Source of the DNA: Cellvibrionaceae bacterium
GTDB taxonomy: Bacteria > Pseudomonadota > Gammaproteobacteria > Pseudomonadales > Cellvibrionaceae
NCBI GenBank assembly: GCA_021151525.1
Contig: JAGKXD010000153.1
Coordinates: 1 to 7,371 of the forward strand
Direction: 5' to 3'
DNA: 7,371 nucleotides
Part shown: positions 1-6,241 of the stretch, piece by piece
How the letters are laid out: the number at the start of each line of letters is the position of its first letter
Position numbering within the stretch: the first letter of the stretch is position 1
Translations under genes and position numbers: made by a program
Notes under the pieces: generated by a model
Database searches by the model: none
What the model was told of the DNA's origin: nothing
The model's input: the letters and a program-made list of their open reading frames with translations, nothing else

Positions 1-1
1 G

Positions 2-11
2 TTGTATACAA
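2..11. promoter_or_regulatory. Perfect 10-base palindrome, candidate GntR-family operator
   Basis: TTGTATACAA reads identically on both strands and lies 64 bases upstream of the xylanase start codon. A short palindrome centred on GTATAC is the general form of operators bound by FadR-subgroup GntR regulators, which include the uronate regulators UxuR and ExuR. That would suit a locus that handles glucuronate. The window starts one base to the left, so the full extent of the site and its position relative to the promoter cannot be seen. The assignment to a regulator is inference; only the palindrome is observed. Confidence 0.35.
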
Positions 12-65
12 GTCACTTTTTGTTATGGTGTAATTGACTACAACACTTTTTCTATAAAAATAATT

Positions 66-69
66 GGAG
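66..69 (+). promoter_or_regulatory. Ribosome binding site of the xylanase gene
   Basis: GGAG sits five bases before the ATG at 75, a near-ideal Shine-Dalgarno arrangement. It supports this start, which also places a complete lipoprotein signal peptide at the N-terminus. Confidence 0.75.
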
Positions 70-74
70 TCATT

Positions 75-1877
75 ATGCGCAACCTCAACCTCGTTCCTTT
101 ACTTGCTTTTAGCTTATTAATATCCGCCTGTGGCGGTGGCGGTAGCGGAGGATCAAGCAATACACCTACGCCAACCATCAGCTCTGCCCCTGCCCTTAGC
201 AGCTCTTCAAGCGTCGCGACCAGCTCTTCCTCGTCTAGCTCAAGCAGCTCATCAAGCTCTAGTTCCAGCAGCAGCTCCGCCGTAGCCACCAGCAGCTCTA
301 GCTCATCTCTAGCCGTCTCATCAACCTCAAGCGCGACATCTGGGCAAATAATTACGGCTGACATGACAAGCGGGTGGCGCGGTAACGGCACAGGCAATAC
401 CGGCATAACTTACAGCAATGGGGGCGTAAGTTTTACCGCTAGCGCGGCCGATGTAGGCGCTGTGTTTGATGTTGCAAAACCTACGCAATTAGAAAATGCC
501 GTAGTCACCATGGTGGTCAATGTCAGTAGCGAATTTAAAGCCAGCGGCGCTGATTTGCAGATATTTGCGCAAGTAAAAAACACTTGGGCAGGCGAATGGA
601 ATTGTTGGAGCAGCAACAGCGAAGTCACTGCTGGAAAAGATACAACCTTGAATTGCACCATTGATGAAGCTGACGATCGCTTTAATCAATCCGCTAACGA
701 TGTACAAATTGGCATTCAAGCCAAAGGCTCACCAACTGGCGTTGTCACCATTAAAAGCGTCAAAATTACTCAGGCTGCAACTGCATCAAACTCAAGCAGT
801 TCATCAAGCACGCCAGCTTATTCAGCGAATGTTGCGCACTTAAAAGATTTAGCCACATTCCCAATTGGAATAGCTGTATCCAATACCGATAGCCCTAGCT
901 ACAACATTCTCACCAACACCAAAGAACAAACGCTCGCAGAAAAACATTTTAACCAGATGACTGCAGGCAATATTATGAAAGTCAGCTACATGCATCCATC
1001 ACAAGATACGTTTTATTTTAAAGATGCAGATGCTTTTGTTGATTACGCAAAAACTAAAAACATTAAAATCCATGCACACACATTAGTATGGCATTCAGAT
1101 TATCAAGTACCTACTTTTATGAAAAATTGGTCGGGAACTGCTACCGACTTTTTGACCATGCTTGATACTCATGTGAACACACTGGTAGATCACTTCAAAG
1201 CCTCAAACAATATTGCAAGTTGGGATGTTGTCAATGAAGCTCTTACGGACGGAAACCCTTCGACATTCCGCACCGATTCCGCGTTTTATATTAAGAGCGG
1301 CAACAGCGCGGTTTATATTGAGCGCGCATTTAAAGCTGCGCGTTTAGCCGATGCCAATGTAGATTTGTTTTACAACGATTACAACATTGAACAAAACGGT
1401 GCCAAGATGACTAAGTTAGTGGACATGCTTACTGACTTCCAAGCCCGCAGCATTCCAATTACCGGCGTAGGTTTCCAAATGCACATAACCATGGATTATC
1501 CATCCGCAAGCACTATCAGCGCGGCGATGAAAAAGGTGGTGGATAAAGGCTTAAAAGTAAAAATATCCGAACTCGATATTGCTGTAAACAATCCTTACAG
1601 CAGCGGCTGGCCAGGCAATAAAGTTACTGTATTCACCAATGATATTGCCATGAATCAAAAGAAGCGCTATTGCGAAGTTGTTAAAGCCTATATGGATACA
1701 GTGCCTGCAAATTTACGCGCAGGCATAACCGTATGGGGATCAATTGATAAAAACTCTTGGTTAAATACAAAAGACTACTTAACCTGGCCCTTGCTGTTTG
1801 ACGACAACTATAACGATAAACCTGCATTACGCGGATTCGCAGATGCGCTCTCAGGAACCGCTTGTACCAACCTGTAA
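75..1877 (+). CDS. xyn10C: Outer-membrane lipoprotein endo-beta-1,4-xylanase, CBM15-GH10 (Xyn10C-like)
   Basis: This 600-residue enzyme should hydrolyse internal beta-1,4 bonds of xylan at the cell surface. Residues 1-19 form a lipoprotein signal with lipobox L-I-S-A-C; Cys19 is the lipidation site, and Gly rather than Asp at +2 favours outer-membrane sorting. Then come a Gly-rich stretch (20-26), a Ser-rich linker (42-89), a beta-rich module (about 90-235) resembling CBM15, with Gln166, Trp171, Trp175 and Trp178 as candidate xylan-binding residues, a second Ser linker (238-246) and the GH10 barrel (about 252-596). GH10 landmarks are HTLVWH (335-340), WDVVNEA with acid/base Glu388, and ISELD with nucleophile Glu499. 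The whole layout matches C. japonicus Xyn10C. The usual Glu of the T-x-E-N-x-M-K motif is Gly298, and Tyr343 follows HSD; both alter the glycone side of the cleft. A terminator follows directly, so the gene may be monocistronic. The family and mechanism are secure; the exact orthology is inferred from architecture. Confidence 0.95.
   Translation: MRNLNLVPLLAFSLLISACGGGGSGGSSNTPTPTISSAPALSSSSSVATSSSSSSSSSSSSSSSSSSSAVATSSSSSSLAVSSTSSATSGQIITADMTSGWRGNGTGNTGITYSNGGVSFTASAADVGAVFDVAKPTQLENAVVTMVVNVSSEFKASGADLQIFAQVKNTWAGEWNCWSSNSEVTAGKDTTLNCTIDEADDRFNQSANDVQIGIQAKGSPTGVVTIKSVKITQAATASNSSSSSSTPAYSANVAHLKDLATFPIGIAVSNTDSPSYNILTNTKEQTLAEKHFNQMTAGNIMKVSYMHPSQDTFYFKDADAFVDYAKTKNIKIHAHTLVWHSDYQVPTFMKNWSGTATDFLTMLDTHVNTLVDHFKASNNIASWDVVNEALTDGNPSTFRTDSAFYIKSGNSAVYIERAFKAARLADANVDLFYNDYNIEQNGAKMTKLVDMLTDFQARSIPITGVGFQMHITMDYPSASTISAAMKKVVDKGLKVKISELDIAVNNPYSSGWPGNKVTVFTNDIAMNQKKRYCEVVKAYMDTVPANLRAGITVWGSIDKNSWLNTKDYLTWPLLFDDNYNDKPALRGFADALSGTACTNL
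198..341 (+). repeat. Low-complexity serine-codon tract encoding the interdomain linker
   Basis: Within the xylanase gene, 35 of 48 codons specify serine (residues 42-89), including 19 in a row at residues 50-68 (222-278). AGC, AGT, TCA, TCC, TCG and TCT are all used in irregular order, so the tract is not a simple DNA tandem repeat and should be fairly stable against slippage. Such linkers give flexibility between a membrane anchor or binding module and a catalytic domain. On the opposite strand the tract creates a spurious Glu/Leu-rich reading frame. Confidence 0.9.
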
Positions 1878-1885
1878 AACCTCAC

Positions 1886-1920
1886 AAATCGCTGGCTTTA
1901 AAACGAGCCAGCGATTTTTT
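1886..1920 (+). terminator. Rho-independent terminator of the xylanase gene
   Basis: A perfect 12-base-pair stem (1886-1897 pairing with 1906-1917, core ATCGCTGGCT) encloses an eight-base loop and runs into six T's (1915-1920). It begins nine bases after the xylanase stop codon. It should end most xylanase transcripts, leaving the GH115 gene dependent on read-through or on its own promoter. Only 44 bases separate its T-tract from that gene's start. Confidence 0.92.
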
Positions 1921-1947
1921 AATTATGCAGGAAAAATTGCAACCAAC

Positions 1948-1953
1948 AGAAGG
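1948..1953 (+). promoter_or_regulatory. Ribosome binding site deciding the GH115 start
   Basis: AGAAGG lies only two bases before the upstream ATG (1956) but 11 bases before the in-frame ATG at 1965. The first distance is too short for efficient initiation; the second is slightly long but workable. This favours 1965, and both starts leave the signal peptide intact. Confidence 0.5.
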
Positions 1954-1964
1954 CGATGCAAACC

Positions 1965-4841
1965 ATGATCTGTAAAAAAAAATTATGTTTCAACCTCTGG
2001 TTCAGCACGCTCTTCTTGTTTGCAAGCTCATTAAGTTTTGCGTTGGGCGAAAAATCTTATCTCACTAGCTCCGCAACATCCGGCGATCTCGTTTTGGTTG
2101 ATGCCAAAAATTCCGCCACGCTTTATGTAGACGCCAAAGATTACCAGGGCGTACAGCGCGCCGCAAAAAACTTGCAAGGTGATATAGAAAAAGTCAGTGC
2201 GCAAAAGCCGTCGCTCACACAAACAACGAGCGAATTAAAAAGCCAAGCTGTAATTATTGGAACTATTGGCCATAGCCAACTGATTGACGAATTAATTGCC
2301 CAAAAGAAAATTGATATCAGCGGCATAAAAAATCAATGGGACGCCTATCAGATTTCTGTCGTTCAAAATCCTGCGAAAGATATTAAGCAAGCCCTTGTCA
2401 TAGTCGGCAGCAGCAAACGCGGCACAACTTACGGGATTTATGATCTCTCTGAACAAATTGGCGTTTCACCATGGTATTGGTGGGCAGACGTTCCCGTGAA
2501 AAAGAAATCCTCCATCATTATCGCTAAAAATACTCACGTGCAAGAAATGCCCAAAGTGAAATACCGCGGCATTTTTTTCAACGACGAAGCCCCAGCTCTC
2601 AGCAATTGGGTGAAGAAAAATCACGGCACTTACAACCACGAATTTTACGAAAAAGTATTCGAATTATTACTGCGCTTAAAAGCCAACTTTTTATGGCCGG
2701 CCATGTGGAACAACGCTTTTGCGGATGATGATTTGCAAAACATGATTCTCGCCGATGAATACGGCATTGTCATGAGCACATCGCACCACGAGCCAATGAT
2801 GCGCGCCGACAAAGAATGGGATCGCCACGGTAGCGGCCCTTGGGAATATTCCAAAAACCAAAAAAATCTTTATGAATTTTGGAGCAACGGTGTCAAACGC
2901 AATAAAAATTACGAGAGTGTTTACACCATAGGTATGCGCGGCCAGCAAGATCAACCCATGAGTGAAGGCGAAAATATTCAATTACTAGAACGCATAGTGC
3001 ATGACCAGCGTGAAATTTTGGGTGATGTATTTGGCAAAGAAAAAGTCACCGAGGTTCCGCAAGTCTGGGCACTCTACAAAGAGGTGCAAGGATTTTATGA
3101 GCGCGGTATGCGCGTACCCGATGATGTTACTTTGCTGTGGTGCGATGACAACTGGGGCAACATTCGCCGCTTACCCACTGCCGAAGAACGCAAACGCACA
3201 GGCGGTGCGGGAATTTATTATCACTTCGATTACGTGGGTGGCCCGCGCTCTTATCGTTGGATAAATACCATTTCCATCGCCAAAATTTGGGAGCAAATGA
3301 ATTTAGCTTACCACTACGATGCGAATAAAATCTGGATCGTAAACGTGGGCGATTTGAAACCCATGGAATACCCAATCGAATATTTCCTACGCATGGCGTG
3401 GAATCCTGGGCAATGGCCTAAAGAGCGAATTCCTGAATTTGGTAAGCTGTGGGCAACTCGTGAGTTTGGTGCGCAATATGCGCCAGAAATTGCCGAATTA
3501 ATGACGGGCTACACGCGCCATAATTTGCGCCGCAAACCTGAGCTGCAAGATGAAAAAGTCTATAGCCAATTAAATTACGATGAGGCAAATCGCGTTACCA
3601 CCCAAATGACTGACTTGCGCACCAAGGCGGAGAATCTTTACGCAAAAATGCCGGAAGAATCTAAGGATGCATTTTTCCAATTGGTGCTGCATCCCGTTAA
3701 AGCCAGCGCCATAGTGACCGAGCTTTACGACATGGTCGGAAAAAATCATCTGTATGCCGAACAAGGCCGCGCCAATGCCAACGATTACGGCAATAAAGCG
3801 CGTGCACTCTTTGAGGCTGATAGCCAACTCCAAAAACAATTCGACACCGAGCTTAGCAAGGGCAAGTGGGAGCACTTTATGGATCAATCCCATATCGGTT
3901 ACACCAACTGGAACAACCCGCCCGCCAATGCCATGCCGCTAGTGTACGTATTGCAACCAGCTAAGGTGGCCGATATGGGAGTGGCCGTCGAGGGCAATCC
4001 TCTCGCGTGGCCGCAGAATGGCACCTATCAATTACCCACCTTTGACCGCTATGGGCAACAAACGCGAACTATTGAAGTTTTCAACAAAGGCACAGAATCT
4101 TTTAAATTTTCTGCCAAAACTAGCGACCCATGGATAACAATTGGCTATACTAGTATACAAGTTGATTCGATACAGAAAATTCAAGTCGGTATTGATTGGA
4201 AAAAGGCACCCAAGGGCTTGGCCACTGGTAAGGTCGCTATTAGCGGTACGGGCTGGGGCGGAGCTTCCATCAAAGTCAGCGCAGCGAATAACGAGCCAGT
4301 GCCCAAGAACTTTAAAGGCTTTGTAGAGGCCGATGGTTATGTGGCTATGGAGGCTGAGCACTATAGTAAGGTGCAAAAAGCATCTGGCTACGCATGGGAG
4401 AAAATTCCCGAACACGGTCGACATTTGTCGTCTATGTCGGTCTTTCCTGTAAGTGATAAATCCTTCGCTAATGTAAAGGATGCACCTTATTTAGAGTACA
4501 AGGTTTATTTGTTTAACACGGGTAAGATCAGTGCTGATAGTATTTTCGCTCCTACTTGGGCATTTACGCCAGGCAGAGGTTTGCGTTACGCCATTGCAGT
4601 TGATGATGAAACACCACAAGTTATCGATGTATTAAGCGATAGAAGTGATGCAGCTTGGGAAGAATCTGTACGCAGTGAAATGCGGAAAGCCAGTAGTCAG
4701 CATTCAATCAGTAACACTGGCGAGCACAGCGTGAGAATTTATGCGATTGATCCAGGCCTTACGCTGGAGCGAATTGTGTTAAATACCGGTGGATTAGTGC
4801 CCAGTTATTTGGGGCCGGAAGAAAGTCCTCACGTGCAGTAA
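1965..4841 (+). CDS. Exported GH115 xylan alpha-(4-O-methyl)-glucuronidase
   Basis: The 958-residue product should remove glucuronic or 4-O-methylglucuronic acid from O-2 of xylose units. GH115 enzymes, unlike GH67, can act on internal as well as terminal units. Residues 1 to about 26 are a Sec signal peptide (Lys-rich start, hydrophobic core, likely cut after S-F-A) without a lipobox, so the enzyme is soluble in periplasm or medium. A small alpha/beta domain (about 30-190) precedes the barrel. Family landmarks are RGIFFNDEAPAL from residue 201 with Asp207 and Glu208, STSHHEPM from 271, ALYKEVQGFY with Glu373 (a candidate catalytic acid), and LLWCDDNWGN with Asp394 and Asp395. A helical region (about 490-640), an Ig-like beta segment (about 660-775) and the GH115 C-terminal beta domain (about 787-958) follow. 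Length is normal for the family. An ATG at 1956 would add three residues. Arg codon use changes sharply in the last domain. The family is secure; substrate preference is inferred. Confidence 0.93.
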   Translation: MICKKKLCFNLWFSTLFLFASSLSFALGEKSYLTSSATSGDLVLVDAKNSATLYVDAKDYQGVQRAAKNLQGDIEKVSAQKPSLTQTTSELKSQAVIIGTIGHSQLIDELIAQKKIDISGIKNQWDAYQISVVQNPAKDIKQALVIVGSSKRGTTYGIYDLSEQIGVSPWYWWADVPVKKKSSIIIAKNTHVQEMPKVKYRGIFFNDEAPALSNWVKKNHGTYNHEFYEKVFELLLRLKANFLWPAMWNNAFADDDLQNMILADEYGIVMSTSHHEPMMRADKEWDRHGSGPWEYSKNQKNLYEFWSNGVKRNKNYESVYTIGMRGQQDQPMSEGENIQLLERIVHDQREILGDVFGKEKVTEVPQVWALYKEVQGFYERGMRVPDDVTLLWCDDNWGNIRRLPTAEERKRTGGAGIYYHFDYVGGPRSYRWINTISIAKIWEQMNLAYHYDANKIWIVNVGDLKPMEYPIEYFLRMAWNPGQWPKERIPEFGKLWATREFGAQYAPEIAELMTGYTRHNLRRKPELQDEKVYSQLNYDEANRVTTQMTDLRTKAENLYAKMPEESKDAFFQLVLHPVKASAIVTELYDMVGKNHLYAEQGRANANDYGNKARALFEADSQLQKQFDTELSKGKWEHFMDQSHIGYTNWNNPPANAMPLVYVLQPAKVADMGVAVEGNPLAWPQNGTYQLPTFDRYGQQTRTIEVFNKGTESFKFSAKTSDPWITIGYTSIQVDSIQKIQVGIDWKKAPKGLATGKVAISGTGWGGASIKVSAANNEPVPKNFKGFVEADGYVAMEAEHYSKVQKASGYAWEKIPEHGRHLSSMSVFPVSDKSFANVKDAPYLEYKVYLFNTGKISADSIFAPTWAFTPGRGLRYAIAVDDETPQVIDVLSDRSDAAWEESVRSEMRKASSQHSISNTGEHSVRIYAIDPGLTLERIVLNTGGLVPSYLGPEESPHVQ

Positions 4842-4865
4842 TTTATATAGTCGTCATTGTTAAAA

Positions 4866-4884
4866 GTTTGTGGGTCGTACAAAC
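4866..4884. promoter_or_regulatory. Inverted repeat in the spacer before manD
   Basis: GTTTGT and ACAAAC form six-base arms separated by seven bases, a 19-base dyad typical in size for a dimeric repressor site. It starts 25 bases after the GH115 stop codon and lies 96 bases before manD. It is unlikely to be a terminator, because the stem is AT-rich and no T-tract follows it directly. An operator role is inference. Confidence 0.3.
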
Positions 4885-4888
4885 CTGC

Positions 4889-4902
4889 TACCCTTTTTAA
4901 GT
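4889..4902 (+). repeat. 14-base direct repeat, copy 1, upstream of manD
   Basis: TACCCTTTTTAAGT occurs here and, without mismatch, at 4945-4958, with starts 56 bases apart. I found no further copy on reading the window. An exact match of this length within a 139-base spacer is unlikely by chance even in AT-rich DNA, and suggests a paired activator or repressor site. No regulator family could be assigned. Confidence 0.5.
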
Positions 4903-4944
4903 AGATGATTAATCCTTAGTTATTTTTATACACGCTTATTTTTG

Positions 4945-4958
4945 TACCCTTTTTAAGT
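4945..4958 (+). repeat. 14-base direct repeat, copy 2, upstream of manD
   Basis: This second exact copy of TACCCTTTTTAAGT ends 22 bases before the manD start codon. In that position it lies either in the promoter core or in the untranslated leader, so a bound protein could block transcription or early elongation. The manD Shine-Dalgarno downstream of it is weak (GAG at 4970-4972). Confidence 0.5.
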
Positions 4959-4980
4959 TGCAGGTTGTTGAGTAGTATCG

Positions 4981-6189
4981 ATGAAAATTATTGAAGCCAA
5001 AGTTATTGTCTCCTGCCCCGGCAGAAATTTTGTCACACTAAAAATTGTTACCGACCAAGGTATTTACGGCATTGGTGATGCAACTTTAAATGGCCGCGAA
5101 AAAGCGGTGGTTTCCTATTTGGAAGATTATTTAATTCCCGCACTCATTGGCCGTGACCCGCAGCAAATTGAAGATATTTGGCAATTTTTTTATCGCGGTG
5201 CTTATTGGCGTCGCGGCCCGGTCGGCATGACTGCACTCGCCGCAATTGATGTTGCGCTCTGGGATATTAAAGCCAAAGCTGCGAACATGCCGCTCTATCA
5301 ATTGCTGGGTGGCCGCAGTCGCGATCGTATACTCGCCTACACCCACGCCAACGGCAAAGATTTGGAAAGCACTTTAGAAGCAGTCGCCAAAGCCAAAGCC
5401 AAAGGCTACAAAGCTATTCGTGTGCAATCGGGAATTCCCGGCATCGCCAAAACCTATGGCGTAGCAACCTCGCAAAAAAATTACGAACCAGCTGATTCAG
5501 ATTTGCCGTCAACCGAAGTCTGGTCAACCGAAAAATATTTAAATTTCGTTCCTGAATTATTCGCAGCTGTACGTAAAGAATTCGGCAATGACATTCATTT
5601 GCTGCACGATGTTCACCACCGTTTGACCCCCATAGAAGCTGCGCGACTCGGTAAAGATTTGGAACCTTACCGTCTGTTTTGGATGGAAGATGCAGTGCCG
5701 GCAGAGAATCAGGAATCCTTTAAATTAATTCGTCACCACACTACTACTCCGATTGCAGTGGGTGAAGTATTCAACAGTATTCACGATTGTCGTGAATTAA
5801 TACAAAACCAGCTGATTGACTATATTCGTACTACTATTGTTCATGCGGGCGGCATTACTCACGTGCGTCGTATTGCTGATTTTGCGAGTTTGTTTAATGT
5901 GCGCACCGGCTTTCATGGTGCGACTGATTTATCACCCGTGTGCATGGGCGCAGCCTTGCATTTTGATTATTGGGTGCCTAATTTTGGTATTCAGGAACAC
6001 ATGGCCCACAACGAATTAACCGAACAAGTTTTTTCGCACGCTTACAAATTTAATGATGGATTTTTCACTCCTGGCGAAGCACCGGGTCACGGTGTTGATA
6101 TTGATGAAGCACTCGCTGCGAAATATCCCTACCAACGCGCGTGCTTGCCGGTAAATCGTTTAGAAGACGGAACCCTGTGGCACTGGTAA
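4981..6189 (+). CDS. manD: D-mannonate dehydratase, enolase superfamily (ManD/RspA type)
   Basis: This 402-residue cytoplasmic Mg-dependent enzyme should dehydrate D-mannonate to 2-keto-3-deoxy-D-gluconate, the step after uronate isomerase and fructuronate reductase in glucuronate catabolism. Residues 1 to about 115 form the capping domain and the rest a (beta/alpha)7-beta barrel. Metal ligands are Asp210, Glu236 and Glu262. Arg147, Tyr159 and His212 match the catalytic residues of characterised ManD enzymes, and His312, Asp316 and Glu339 complete the site. As I recall, length and numbering equal those of Novosphingobium ManD, which supports the ATG at 4981 despite a weak Shine-Dalgarno. The protein has no signal peptide. 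It is often annotated as starvation-sensing protein RspA or mandelate racemase-like. Downstream of a GH115 glucuronidase, the mannonate role is well supported. Some subgroup members are poorly active or prefer D-gluconate, so the activity level is uncertain. Confidence 0.93.
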   Translation: MKIIEAKVIVSCPGRNFVTLKIVTDQGIYGIGDATLNGREKAVVSYLEDYLIPALIGRDPQQIEDIWQFFYRGAYWRRGPVGMTALAAIDVALWDIKAKAANMPLYQLLGGRSRDRILAYTHANGKDLESTLEAVAKAKAKGYKAIRVQSGIPGIAKTYGVATSQKNYEPADSDLPSTEVWSTEKYLNFVPELFAAVRKEFGNDIHLLHDVHHRLTPIEAARLGKDLEPYRLFWMEDAVPAENQESFKLIRHHTTTPIAVGEVFNSIHDCRELIQNQLIDYIRTTIVHAGGITHVRRIADFASLFNVRTGFHGATDLSPVCMGAALHFDYWVPNFGIQEHMAHNELTEQVFSHAYKFNDGFFTPGEAPGHGVDIDEALAAKYPYQRACLPVNRLEDGTLWHW

Positions 6190-6241
6190 CCAACAACTGC
6201 GTTCAAATAAAAAATTTTAAAAAACAACAACAGAGGTCAAC

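Noticed and set aside
14..51. CACTTTTT at 14-21 and again at 44-51
   Set aside because: Eight bases dominated by a T-run can recur by chance in an AT-rich leader, and the flanks differ.
34..58. TTGACT (34-39) with TATAAA (53-58) as a sigma-70 promoter for the xylanase
   Set aside because: The spacer is only 13 bases, well short of the usual 16-18, so I do not call a promoter. The true one may lie left of the window.
38..406. Minus-strand open frame rich in Glu and Leu opposite the xylanase linker
   Set aside because: It is the complement of the serine-codon tract (AGC/TCN read as GCT/NGA-type codons in another frame), giving a low-complexity sequence with no recognisable domain, and it covers a clear plus-strand gene.
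4146..4157. TATACTAGTATA, a perfect 12-base palindrome
   Set aside because: It sits inside the GH115 coding sequence, specifying ordinary residues in the Ig-like segment, far from any gene start. It is most likely fortuitous.
4872..4898. Possible terminator after the GH115 gene: GGGT pairing with ACCC followed by five T's
   Set aside because: Only four base pairs enclose a 14-base loop, too weak for an intrinsic terminator. The T-run is better explained as part of the 14-base direct repeat.
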